Source: Skeletonema marinoi (lineage: Eukaryota; Bacillariophyta; Thalassiosirophyceae; Thalassiosirales; Thalassiosiraceae). Taken from it: DNA of 64,000 nt. A model generated the notes under the pieces. That model saw only the letters and a list, made by a program, of their open reading frames with translations, ran no database searches and was not told where the DNA came from. The stretch lies in contig CM060489.1 of the NCBI GenBank assembly GCA_030544225.1, positions 3,305,368 to 3,369,367 on the forward strand, given 5' to 3'. Shown here piece after piece: positions 12,647 through 20,657 of this stretch; position 1 is the stretch's first letter, and the number at the start of each line of letters is the position of its first letter. Both the position numbers and the translations under genes were made by a program.

Positions 12647-13028
12647 GGTGAATGATTAGTAAGTAAGTGATGTATGAAGAGAAATATCAGGAACTATGTC
12701 AGTAGGGCGCCAGCCTTTTTAGCTAAACAGCCTTTCACCAAATCCCCCAAACTCTTTGCATTGCTACTGTCACCAGGCTGATGGGTATTGAAATGGCGGC
12801 TGCCTCCTGCCATGTAAGTTAGACTCAGGCGGCAGCTCATAGTTAGATAATGCCCCCTCCGCTCCATTACAGTGAAAGAGGATATTATCTAACTTTGAAG
12901 CTCTGTATCGAGCGATTCGACTGTATCTTCCACCTCTATTCGCTAGAGGTAGAGAGATAGCTCTGTAAAATGTAGATGATAATAATACTTTGGCCAAGGC
13001 TGTGATTGGTTAGAGTAGACGTCGATCA
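12647..13028. other. Intergenic region; duplicated 3' flank of LRR genes
   Basis: No gene. The part at about 12900-13028 closely matches 15060-15180, including the shared run GTGATTGGTTAGAGTAGACG. The LRR tandem duplication therefore carried its 3' flank with it. A looser match links 12840-12890 to 14960-15010. Confidence 0.6.
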
Positions 13029-14729
13029 TTATCTACCAGAATTGCCTAACGCCTTGTATATCTCGTCCCATCTACGCATAATTTCATACACGATTGACAA
13101 GGCTTCCACATGATGTTTGTCTCCGCCCGTTGACCTTGAATATTTCTGCACAATTTCAAGTATATTTGGCAAGAGCTTCACATCAATGTCGCCAAAATCC
13201 TGCACGTTGGTCATTGTTTTGTTTCTCGATAAAAGAAGAGTATGTATTTTGTGGGCTCTGTTGATTTTTCTATCTTCGCTCTCGTTCAAAATCATGTTGT
13301 GCACATCCATGAGGAAATCGGTGTCAATGTAACAATGGTGATTCGAATCAGAGACTGAGTTCAGGCTGCTTTCATCGTATAGTGCACGACACCATACGTC
13401 AAATACGTCATCGCCCATACGATTTTCAGCGATGTCCAGATGCTTCAGCGTTGTGTTACTGCGAAGAGCATTTGCAATCAATACAGCATCACTTTCGTCA
13501 AAATTATTATCATAGAGATCAAGTGCTTTCAACCTTGGATTGGTTGCCAACAAATCTGACAATAGTGAGCACACATTCAAGAGAGAATTAGAACCTCGCA
13601 AATTGTTTCCAGGCATACTTAGTCTTTCTAACTTCAAGACGTTGTCAGTCCTGAGTAGTGACTGCAGCATCTCATCTCCTCCCCATCCACTAGTGAAGCA
13701 ATGATCGAAAGCCACATCCACAAGGGAAGGATGACGATGTATGGCGGAAGAAAGTTCGGCCATAAAATTTCTATCCATATCTTGAATGCGAAAAAATTGT
13801 AGCCGTTGTAAACATTTGTTGTTGCCCATCATTTCTGCAATTGTGCTCATGCTGCCGTGAAAAATACTATAACTATACTGAAAGCAAAACATTTTGAATG
13901 GCATGTTCATCAACGCATCTTTGACCAGATGGGTCACCTCTTCGTCCAATTGCACGTTTTTAAATGCAATGGAAGTCTCACAATCATCGGGCAACACGTC
14001 AAATGCAGGTTTGGAGTGTTTTAAAGCAGCAGCAAACTCCCTCCAGTGATGAGCCAGAATATCATACGCATGATCGTCAATTTCAATTGAAGGGAATTCC
14101 GCATCGACAATCAAATGGACCCCCTTATTCCCCTGTGCAATATCCTCGTGAGCTGGAAAATCCCCTCTCCTCAGAGCTTCGGTGCAAGTTTTCAACATCT
14201 GACTAGTTTCATGGATATATTCCGCCTCATCAAAGTTGTATTCGGCATCTGCCAAATCATTCATCGTGTAAACGCAATATGGAAACTTCCAGTTTTGATT
14301 TCGTATCAGCATTTCATGATAATTGAGTGTTTTGCCAGTACGCGATGTCGACTCCAATATGGCTTTGTCAATGTGCTCCTTTGTCGATTGCGATGTCGAC
14401 TCCAACATATTTTCAAGAGAGCTGCACTTTGCCTCCAATTGCTCACATCTGCTCTCAAGGCTGACCGCTGCGCTGCTCACGGTGGATAGCTTCTCTTCCA
14501 TCCTCATCATTATATTTTCCATTCGATCCAATTGGGATGTACTGTTTTCGTCACGAGATGGCCCCGATGACAATGCATCACTCCGCCCTGAAAAATATCC
14601 AAACCATGAAGATAAAAAGCCACCGCCGTCATTGTTCATGCTTGTGTGCACATCATGCGAACCATCCACCGTGGCACGGCCATCACTCGCCTTGCGCTTC
14701 TTCGTAGGGTTACAACTATTGCTCATCAT
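13029..14729 (-). CDS. Leucine-rich repeat protein (family member 2)
   Basis: A 566-aa intronless protein. The N-terminus MMSNSCNPTKKRKASDGRAT is nearly identical to the neighbour at 15181-16773, followed by GGFLSSWFGYFSGR, the family block also seen at 307-2025. Residues about 65-125 form a predicted coiled coil (LDRMENIMMRMEEKL). RI-type LRRs lie at about 300-450 (LKALDLYDNNFDE, LKHLDIAENRM). The C-terminus carries FGDIDVKLLPNILEIVQKY and LSIVYEIMRRWDEIYK. There is no signal peptide. It looks like a cytosolic or nuclear binding protein of a diatom-expanded family; its function is unknown. Confidence 0.85.
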   Translation of the reverse strand: MMSNSCNPTKKRKASDGRATVDGSHDVHTSMNNDGGGFLSSWFGYFSGRSDALSSGPSRDENSTSQLDRMENIMMRMEEKLSTVSSAAVSLESRCEQLEAKCSSLENMLESTSQSTKEHIDKAILESTSRTGKTLNYHEMLIRNQNWKFPYCVYTMNDLADAEYNFDEAEYIHETSQMLKTCTEALRRGDFPAHEDIAQGNKGVHLIVDAEFPSIEIDDHAYDILAHHWREFAAALKHSKPAFDVLPDDCETSIAFKNVQLDEEVTHLVKDALMNMPFKMFCFQYSYSIFHGSMSTIAEMMGNNKCLQRLQFFRIQDMDRNFMAELSSAIHRHPSLVDVAFDHCFTSGWGGDEMLQSLLRTDNVLKLERLSMPGNNLRGSNSLLNVCSLLSDLLATNPRLKALDLYDNNFDESDAVLIANALRSNTTLKHLDIAENRMGDDVFDVWCRALYDESSLNSVSDSNHHCYIDTDFLMDVHNMILNESEDRKINRAHKIHTLLLSRNKTMTNVQDFGDIDVKLLPNILEIVQKYSRSTGGDKHHVEALSIVYEIMRRWDEIYKALGNSGR

Positions 14730-15180
14730 GCCAATTAAGTCGTTTTAACTTTGACAGCTACACTTTTACTAACACTTACATGATGTAATGTGAGTGGATA
14801 GATGTGGTTGTGGTGGTTGTGACGCCACCGTGCTGATCATAAGCTACAGCGCGATTGCTGGCAATTACAAAAAGTATTCCTGTTACTGTTTGTTACAAGG
14901 TATGTTACGGGTGAGCTCGAGCAAGGTAATTCGAACATGTCAGCAGCTTGGCCTGTGCTGCTAAGTGGAACCGCCCCCCTCCGTTACTATGAAAGAGAGT
15001 AGTAACTTAAACGCCTAGAGAGGCTGGGATTCGAGGTGATAGCCAAATTGAGGGTGCCATTCGATCATACATACACTTCTATTCGATAGAGGTAGGTAGA
15101 GAGATAGCTCTGTAAAAATGTGGATAGTAGTAATACTGTGGCCAAGGTTGTGATTGGTTAGAGTAGACGTAGATCATTAT
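14730..15180. other. Spacer between tandem LRR genes
   Basis: The 451-bp spacer combines the upstream region of the gene at 13029-14729 with the 3' flank of the next copy. That 3' flank (15060-15180) matches 12900-13028. No gene is seen. Confidence 0.5.
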
Positions 15181-16773
15181 CTACCGGAGTTTGTACAACG
15201 GAGAGACCTTATCCCATCTACGCATAATTTCATACACGATTGACAAGGCTTCCACATGATGTTTGTCTCCGTCCATCGAGGCAATTGCATATTTTTGCAC
15301 AACTTCAAGTATATGAGGTAGGAGATTCACATCAATTTCGCCAAAATACTGTACATTGGTTTGTACAATGTTTCTTAATGAAAGAAGTCCATATAGTTTT
15401 TGGGCTCTATTGATCTCTCTAGCTTCGCTCCTGTTCTCTTCCAAGATTTCAAAGGATTCGATGGAGCAGGTGTGATTCGAATCAGCGACTGAGTTGAGGC
15501 TACTTGTATCGTATAGTGCACGGTACAATGTTGTGGCTCCAACTTCGCTCATACGATTTCTACTGACGAATAGAGATGTCAATGTCGTGTTACTACGAAG
15601 AGCATTTGCAATCAATGCAGCATGCCTGTCATACAAATAATTATCGTTGAGGTTGAGTTCTTTCAACCTTGGATTACTTGCCAAGAAATTTGACAGTTGT
15701 GCACACACATTGACGCTCACAACGCCTCCTCCTAGTACATAGTTTTTAGGCATGCTGAGTCTCTCTAACTTCCATTCATCAGTCCTGAGTAGTGAGCGCA
15801 GCATGTAGTCTCCTCCCCATTCACCAGTGAAGCATTCATTGAAATGGACATCCACAAGGCAAGGATGGTTATTTATGGCGGATGAAAGTTTGGTGATATC
15901 ATTCCTATCCATACCTTCAATTTTATACAATTCTAGCTTTTGTAAGCATTTGTTGTTGCCCATCATTTCTGCAATTGTGCTCATGCCACCGTGAAAATGA
16001 TAACTGCAATGAAATGAAAATCTGTTGAATGGCGTGTTTATCAATGCTTCTTTAGTCAGCTGGGTCATTTCTCGGTTCATTTGGACGTTCTGAAATGTGA
16101 TTGAAGTCTCGTAATCATCGGACAAAACGTCAAATGCAGGTTTGAAGTGCTTCAAAGCAGCAGCAAACTCCCTCCAGTGAGGAGCCAGTTCATCATAAAT
16201 AAAATCGTCGGAGGGAAAACCCTCATCGATATTCAACAAGATCCCTTTATCCCCATGCGCGAAGATATTTTGAGCAGGAAAATCCCCCCCCCTCAGAGCT
16301 TCAGTGTTCCTTTTCAACACTAGACTAGTGTCATAGATATATTCAGCCTCGTACTCTTCATAGCCGGCGTATTGTAATTCATTCATCCTATAAACACGAG
16401 CTGGATACTCCCAGTTTTGATTTCGTATGAGCATTTCATGATATTTGAGTGTTTTGTTAGTGTGTGATGTCGACTCCAATAAAGTTTCAAGTGAGCTGCA
16501 CTTTCCCTCCAATTGTTCACATCGACTCTCTAGGCTGACCACTGTGCTGCTCACGGTGGCTAGCTTCTCTTCCATCCTCATCATTATATTTTCCATTCGA
16601 TCCAACTGTGATGTACTGTTTTCGTCACGAGATGGTCTTAATCCAAACCATGACGATAAAAAGCCGCCGCCGTCATTAGTGTTGCTTGTGTGCACATCAT
16701 GTGCACAATCCGTCGTAGCCCGGCCATCACTCGCCTTGCGCTTCTTCATAGGGTTACAACTATTGCTCATCAT
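15181..16773 (-). CDS. Leucine-rich repeat protein (family member 3)
   Basis: A 530-aa tandem paralogue of the gene at 13029-14729. The N-terminus MMSNSCNPMKKRKASDGRAT, the coiled coil (LDRMENIMMRMEEKL), the LRR block (LKELNLNDNYLYD) and the C-terminal LSIVYEIMRRWDKV all match. Relative to the neighbour it lacks a few residues of the FGYFSGR block and part of the post-coil segment, and its final residues differ (SPLYKLR). The frame is fully open, so it is probably functional. Both copies are in the same orientation, consistent with unequal crossing-over. Confidence 0.85.
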   Translation of the reverse strand: MMSNSCNPMKKRKASDGRATTDCAHDVHTSNTNDGGGFLSSWFGLRPSRDENSTSQLDRMENIMMRMEEKLATVSSTVVSLESRCEQLEGKCSSLETLLESTSHTNKTLKYHEMLIRNQNWEYPARVYRMNELQYAGYEEYEAEYIYDTSLVLKRNTEALRGGDFPAQNIFAHGDKGILLNIDEGFPSDDFIYDELAPHWREFAAALKHFKPAFDVLSDDYETSITFQNVQMNREMTQLTKEALINTPFNRFSFHCSYHFHGGMSTIAEMMGNNKCLQKLELYKIEGMDRNDITKLSSAINNHPCLVDVHFNECFTGEWGGDYMLRSLLRTDEWKLERLSMPKNYVLGGGVVSVNVCAQLSNFLASNPRLKELNLNDNYLYDRHAALIANALRSNTTLTSLFVSRNRMSEVGATTLYRALYDTSSLNSVADSNHTCSIESFEILEENRSEAREINRAQKLYGLLSLRNIVQTNVQYFGEIDVNLLPHILEVVQKYAIASMDGDKHHVEALSIVYEIMRRWDKVSPLYKLR

Positions 16774-17176
16774 GCCATCGAGTCGCTATCTTGTAGGGAG
16801 GTGGCTGGGTGGCTGTGGTAGTGGCTGGTGAGATGCGGGATGCGGTGGGCGGGCCGGCAGGTGCACAACGACAAGTTGAGTACCGAACATCATTCATTAA
16901 CTGTAATGAAATTTGTCAGTACACATGATCGATCCTCCCGACACGCAATCGTCACAAAACCAGTGAGTGCGTGGAGCAAAGCAACAACCTACCATACAAT
17001 ACCGACACACCCACCAAGCCTTAAATTGAACGGGCAGAGACGACACCGAAGACAGAAACAATCGATCTAAGGAGTGCTAAGTTCTCTTTGTCAGCGCTAT
17101 CGGTTCGGAAGAGGGTGAAAAATTGTTTAAATTACTCAGGAGAAGTCTAGAATATCAGGTATCTAAAAAAGGGATC
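16774..17176. other. Divergent intergenic region (LRR gene / plastid protein gene)
   Basis: About 400 bp between divergent start codons, so promoters for both sides are expected here. An open frame at 16828-17070 shows no protein-like features. No motif can be named. Confidence 0.3.
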
Positions 17177-17635
17177 ATGGGGAGGACATCATTATCTTCA
17201 GTGCTGCTTCTATCATCGTTGGGCTTATCAACTGCATTCAATGTAGAGAGGAAGGCACCAATCACGGTGGACCATCTAAAATCGTTAAATCGAGTGGTAA
17301 TTGCATCCACATTCGCCATCTTAGGATGGAGCGGTGACCACCATCATCTTGACATGAATCTGAACCATCCTCCACCTGCCTATGCCCTTCAAGAGAGAAA
17401 CGAAGCTCTATGCAGCACAGGATTTTTCACCAATGTTGGAGCGTGGTATTGCACAGACATTGGCAATATTGGGGATGAAGGACAAGTTAAGCCATTATCG
17501 AAAAAAGATGAAGTTAGTGTGGATTCGCTCATGAGCAAGTTCAACTTTGAAGATAGCAGCACCACTGAGGGAGATTCTTCTTCAGGCAAACAAAGTGGAA
17601 ATGGAGAGAGTGGAAAAACAAATGACCGAAAGTAG
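17177..17635 (+). CDS. Plastid-targeted, probably thylakoid-lumen protein (unknown family)
   Basis: A 152-aa protein from the ATG at 17177; the frame is open to 17123, but the signal peptide begins best at MGRTSLSSVLLLSSLG. The sequence LSTAF|NV fits the diatom bipartite plastid presequence with its aromatic residue after the signal-peptide cleavage site. A second hydrophobic stretch (VVIASTFAILGW) and PPPAYA|LQ resemble a thylakoid transfer signal. The mature part starts LQERNEALCSTGFFTN and continues VGAWYCTDIGNIGDEG, containing two Cys. It then becomes a low-complexity Ser/Gly/Lys tail. The family is not identified with confidence. The 3' end faces the dehydratase gene (convergent). Confidence 0.7.
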   Translation: MGRTSLSSVLLLSSLGLSTAFNVERKAPITVDHLKSLNRVVIASTFAILGWSGDHHHLDMNLNHPPPAYALQERNEALCSTGFFTNVGAWYCTDIGNIGDEGQVKPLSKKDEVSVDSLMSKFNFEDSSTTEGDSSSGKQSGNGESGKTNDRK

Positions 17636-17735
17636 TTTGTACGTTGTCGGCCGGGTGAACGATATCACAGCTAGTGGGGAAAGAGATTGAATAATAATAT
17701 CCTTTAATATAGCCACGTTAAAATCTGCTAAAATA

Positions 17736-19064
17736 TTAAACAGACAAAGTCCCCTTACTGCTAGCAGTTTTACCCGCCCTTCTTGGATCAACAGCAGCAC
17801 ACATTCTCAAAGCAGCTCCATACGCCATTGCAGTTGCCATGGCTGTCTCCAACACAGTCTTTCCTGCCTTATTCTCCACAATATGCACAGTTGATTTACT
17901 ATTCATCACAAGTGATTCAAGGACATGGTCAAGCATTTCAATGGATAGATCTCCTGCATACTCTTCATCATTCGGGTTGGAAGAGAGTGATAGGTTGTGT
18001 GTGATGCATGGACGGTTGCTCAGATCCATGGTCACTTCGACTTCTGCATCGCCATACGTGCCAGTAGCGCACCACATGCGATTCAACCCAGCCTTTGTCC
18101 CAAACGCAGTGTTTAACACTTGACCCAATGCAATTGAAACGTCCTCACTGGTATGATGGTCATCAACATACAAGTCACCATTGCATTTCACTTCAACAGA
18201 CATCTTCGCCTCCTTGGCCAATATCGCAACGAACTCATCCATCGTCTTAATTCCAGTATCAACTTGGACGGACTCACTCCCCTTCAGAAGTCCATTCATC
18301 AAAACATGTACCAAAATAGAAGTCTCCTTCGTCGAACGCTCCAATTTCCCCTCTCGACAAAGTTCTAGTCCTGCTGTATAACTCACACTCTTTTCTCCCC
18401 AAATCTTTTCAAACTCATCCGAAGTATAATTGTTGGTATCCGTCCCATCAATCAAATTGCGCAGGGCACGTGAGAACGCCTTGAATGCCGACTCTACTAC
18501 ATGATGCCCATTGTCTCCCCGTACTTTTACAAGTGAAATATCCATTCCGGATGATTGAGCAACGTTGGCGAAGAATGTTTCCACGAATTGAGTTTTCATT
18601 GTGCCAATCTTTGATCGGCCCTTATTGGCAGGGTATTTTCCATATGGTGGCAATGTAAACGTTGTTAATTTCCCTTCGTTATTGGATGAACTTTTGGTAA
18701 GGACACATTCAACGAGTGCCTCATCGAGTGGACAGCAGAATCGGCTTGTACGTGAGTTGGATTCCTCCCCCTTGTAGACAAGTTCTTTGAGTTGGCTACC
18801 CAATGCCGCTCCCACTTGACCCATGATCAATGCCTGATCTTCATCGGCATATCGATTCACAAATTCAAATGAGTGTTTGTCGCCATCATTAGCGCTGCTG
18901 CTCTCTCCATTACTTTTTGTGACGGTAACCGCAACACCAATTTGGGCATGTGAATTGAGCTGATCGATCATGTGATCGAAGAAGCCGATCCCTGTAGAGA
19001 TGGGATGGGGGCTCTTGGCCGTGTCTATGAAGGCCACATTGGATAGGGTGAATTGATCAGTCAT
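17736..19064 (-). CDS. HIS3: Imidazoleglycerol-phosphate dehydratase, tandem double-domain form
   Basis: This enzyme family makes imidazole-acetol phosphate in histidine biosynthesis. The protein is 442 aa, about twice the usual ~200, and holds two IGPD-like units. Unit 1 (about 1-215) has GIGFFDHMIDQLNSH (His31, His39), PLDEALVE and the NGHHVVESAFKAFSRAL motif (His187-188), but lacks the DDHH motif and the N-terminal R-x-T-x-ET. Unit 2 (about 230-430) has RSTKETSILV, DDHHTSEDVSIALGQ (His303-304) and MDLSNRP. In place of FLDHM it has MDEFV, and in place of the C-terminal HHxxE it has KTVLETA. The metal-binding motifs are therefore split between the halves in a complementary way, suggesting one pseudo-dimeric catalytic unit. 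No clear organelle presequence is seen. It is divergent from the wax-synthase-like gene. Confidence 0.88.
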   Translation of the reverse strand: MTDQFTLSNVAFIDTAKSPHPISTGIGFFDHMIDQLNSHAQIGVAVTVTKSNGESSSANDGDKHSFEFVNRYADEDQALIMGQVGAALGSQLKELVYKGEESNSRTSRFCCPLDEALVECVLTKSSSNNEGKLTTFTLPPYGKYPANKGRSKIGTMKTQFVETFFANVAQSSGMDISLVKVRGDNGHHVVESAFKAFSRALRNLIDGTDTNNYTSDEFEKIWGEKSVSYTAGLELCREGKLERSTKETSILVHVLMNGLLKGSESVQVDTGIKTMDEFVAILAKEAKMSVEVKCNGDLYVDDHHTSEDVSIALGQVLNTAFGTKAGLNRMWCATGTYGDAEVEVTMDLSNRPCITHNLSLSSNPNDEEYAGDLSIEMLDHVLESLVMNSKSTVHIVENKAGKTVLETAMATAMAYGAALRMCAAVDPRRAGKTASSKGTLSV

Positions 19065-19289
19065 TGTCGTGATAGTTATGGAGGAAGTAGTAGTGCGGTA
19101 CAGCTGGATGTTGTGTGCTGCTTTGCGGATTGCGGAGGCTTGCGGCCGGCTGGCTCTTGCTTTGCTTTGTTGTGCGGCTTTGTTTGTGGTGACGCACGAC
19201 GGTCAGGTTTATTTAGACAGAGGCTACATTTTGGCTTCTCGTTCCGTCCGATCTGGTTGAGTCTGAGTCCCACCCTTTCTTCGAGCAGA
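19065..19289. promoter_or_regulatory. Divergent promoter region (dehydratase / wax-synthase-like)
   Basis: Only 225 bp separate the two divergent ATGs, so the genes probably share a bidirectional promoter. No specific binding site can be named. Frames run across this region on both strands, but they show no domain. Confidence 0.45.
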
Positions 19290-20657
19290 ATGGTAGCATT
19301 CAAAACAACAAAAATAATGAATGCATCACTAATAATGTCCGTGTACTACTCATTTATACTCCTCTCCACGTTGGTGGAAGGAAGGTATCAATGCAATCTC
19401 GACAGCGTGCCTCCTACTTGTCACCAACATACTCAAGCAATCGGGCTCTCCTCTATTCGTCCTGAGAGGCAACTTCTAGTCACATTTGATCTCAGCACAG
19501 CTGTATCAAAGCTTGGGGTTCTTGGGAGAGGAAGGTACGGTATAATGGCTCCTGACTTCGATTACCTTGCTGCAAATCATAACGTGTTTCTTCATGCTGT
19601 CTTGATTGCATCGTTACTCTCCGTCGTCATCTACTTTACAATGATTTGTCAGAGAAGAAAAGCTTTGGCAAAGAAAATGTCGACGTCAGTTGCAGTAACA
19701 ATTATCGGTCTTTATCTCATTATTCCTTGCATCTACTTTGATGCAATGGATATCAAGAACCCAGCATTGAGAATGACATTTGCATTAGCCATCGTCATCT
19801 TCATTTTCCGCACTTTAGAGGCTTATTTTGGGTACGCACCATATGGAGCTACTAAGTCACTCGGGATGTATGCGACTTACTACCTATTTCCTGGCGAAAT
19901 CCTTTTCGATACAAAGACTTCTATGCCAATGAAAGCAACGAGGAAAGATATCATCCAAAATTTCTGGAGACTTTTCCGCGCTGTCATCGTCAATTCACTG
20001 CTGTACTCCTTCATGTCTCATTTTGACTATACTCCCTTTGGCCAGGAAAGTCGACACTATCTGCATCCAAAGCATCTAGGGAATTGCTTCTTCATTGCTC
20101 TCTATTTTCAGCAAAATCTCGAATTCATTGATGCACTTGCATCAGCAATGTCCAACGCAATCTCAGGTATCAAGACGGCCAAGATGATGGATTCTCCGGT
20201 TCTCAAGTCAAAGTCGGTTGCAGAATTTTGGGGTCGACGATGGAATTATCTTGTGCATTGTGTCCTCAAGAGAGGCGTCTACAAACCAACACGAAAATAT
20301 AGATCTGCCACGTTTGCCTCTTTTGTGGTATTCCTTGCATCAGGCCTAATCCATGAGTTTCTCAGTTACACTGTATCAGTGTACCATCACATGGAGGTGC
20401 CCGCTGATTCAATCTACAAGCCCAGTAACATTCGTCTTGGATCGAACTTAGCCTTCTTTGTATGGGCGTTTGCGGTCTCGAGCATTGAGAGGGCACTGGG
20501 AGGATTTTCATCAATGGGTATCTCTCCTCGTGCGGCGCCCTTCTTTGTTGTGATGACTTCTCTCCCCTTTGCTTTTTGGTTTGTAGAGCCGTATTTCCAG
20601 GGAAGGTTTCTATGGGAAAATGAAGGTATCGTGTTCACCATCATAAAGATGGACTAA
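19290..20657 (+). CDS. Wax-synthase-like MBOAT-type acyltransferase
   Basis: A 455-aa multi-pass membrane protein from the ATG at 19290. The frame is open upstream to 19053, but that part would overlap the dehydratase start and shows no conservation. The N-terminus (IMSVYYSFILLSTLVEGRYQ) is a signal anchor or signal peptide. Around six to eight hydrophobic segments follow. The C-terminal half carries the wax-synthase/MBOAT signature FWGRRWNYLVH (about residue 312) and LASGLIHEFLSY (about 353), whose His is the presumed catalytic residue. Enzymes of this group esterify long-chain alcohols or sterols with acyl-CoA in the ER. The substrate cannot be told. The 3' end overlaps the stop of the convergent GH19-like gene by 4 bp. 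Confidence 0.8.
   Translation: MVAFKTTKIMNASLIMSVYYSFILLSTLVEGRYQCNLDSVPPTCHQHTQAIGLSSIRPERQLLVTFDLSTAVSKLGVLGRGRYGIMAPDFDYLAANHNVFLHAVLIASLLSVVIYFTMICQRRKALAKKMSTSVAVTIIGLYLIIPCIYFDAMDIKNPALRMTFALAIVIFIFRTLEAYFGYAPYGATKSLGMYATYYLFPGEILFDTKTSMPMKATRKDIIQNFWRLFRAVIVNSLLYSFMSHFDYTPFGQESRHYLHPKHLGNCFFIALYFQQNLEFIDALASAMSNAISGIKTAKMMDSPVLKSKSVAEFWGRRWNYLVHCVLKRGVYKPTRKYRSATFASFVVFLASGLIHEFLSYTVSVYHHMEVPADSIYKPSNIRLGSNLAFFVWAFAVSSIERALGGFSSMGISPRAAPFFVVMTSLPFAFWFVEPYFQGRFLWENEGIVFTIIKMD

Noticed and set aside
19053-19289. N-terminal extension of the wax-synthase-like frame
   Set aside because: It overlaps the start of the divergent dehydratase gene, begins without a good ATG context, and shows no hydrophobic or conserved character. 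The ATG at 19290 leads directly into the signal anchor.
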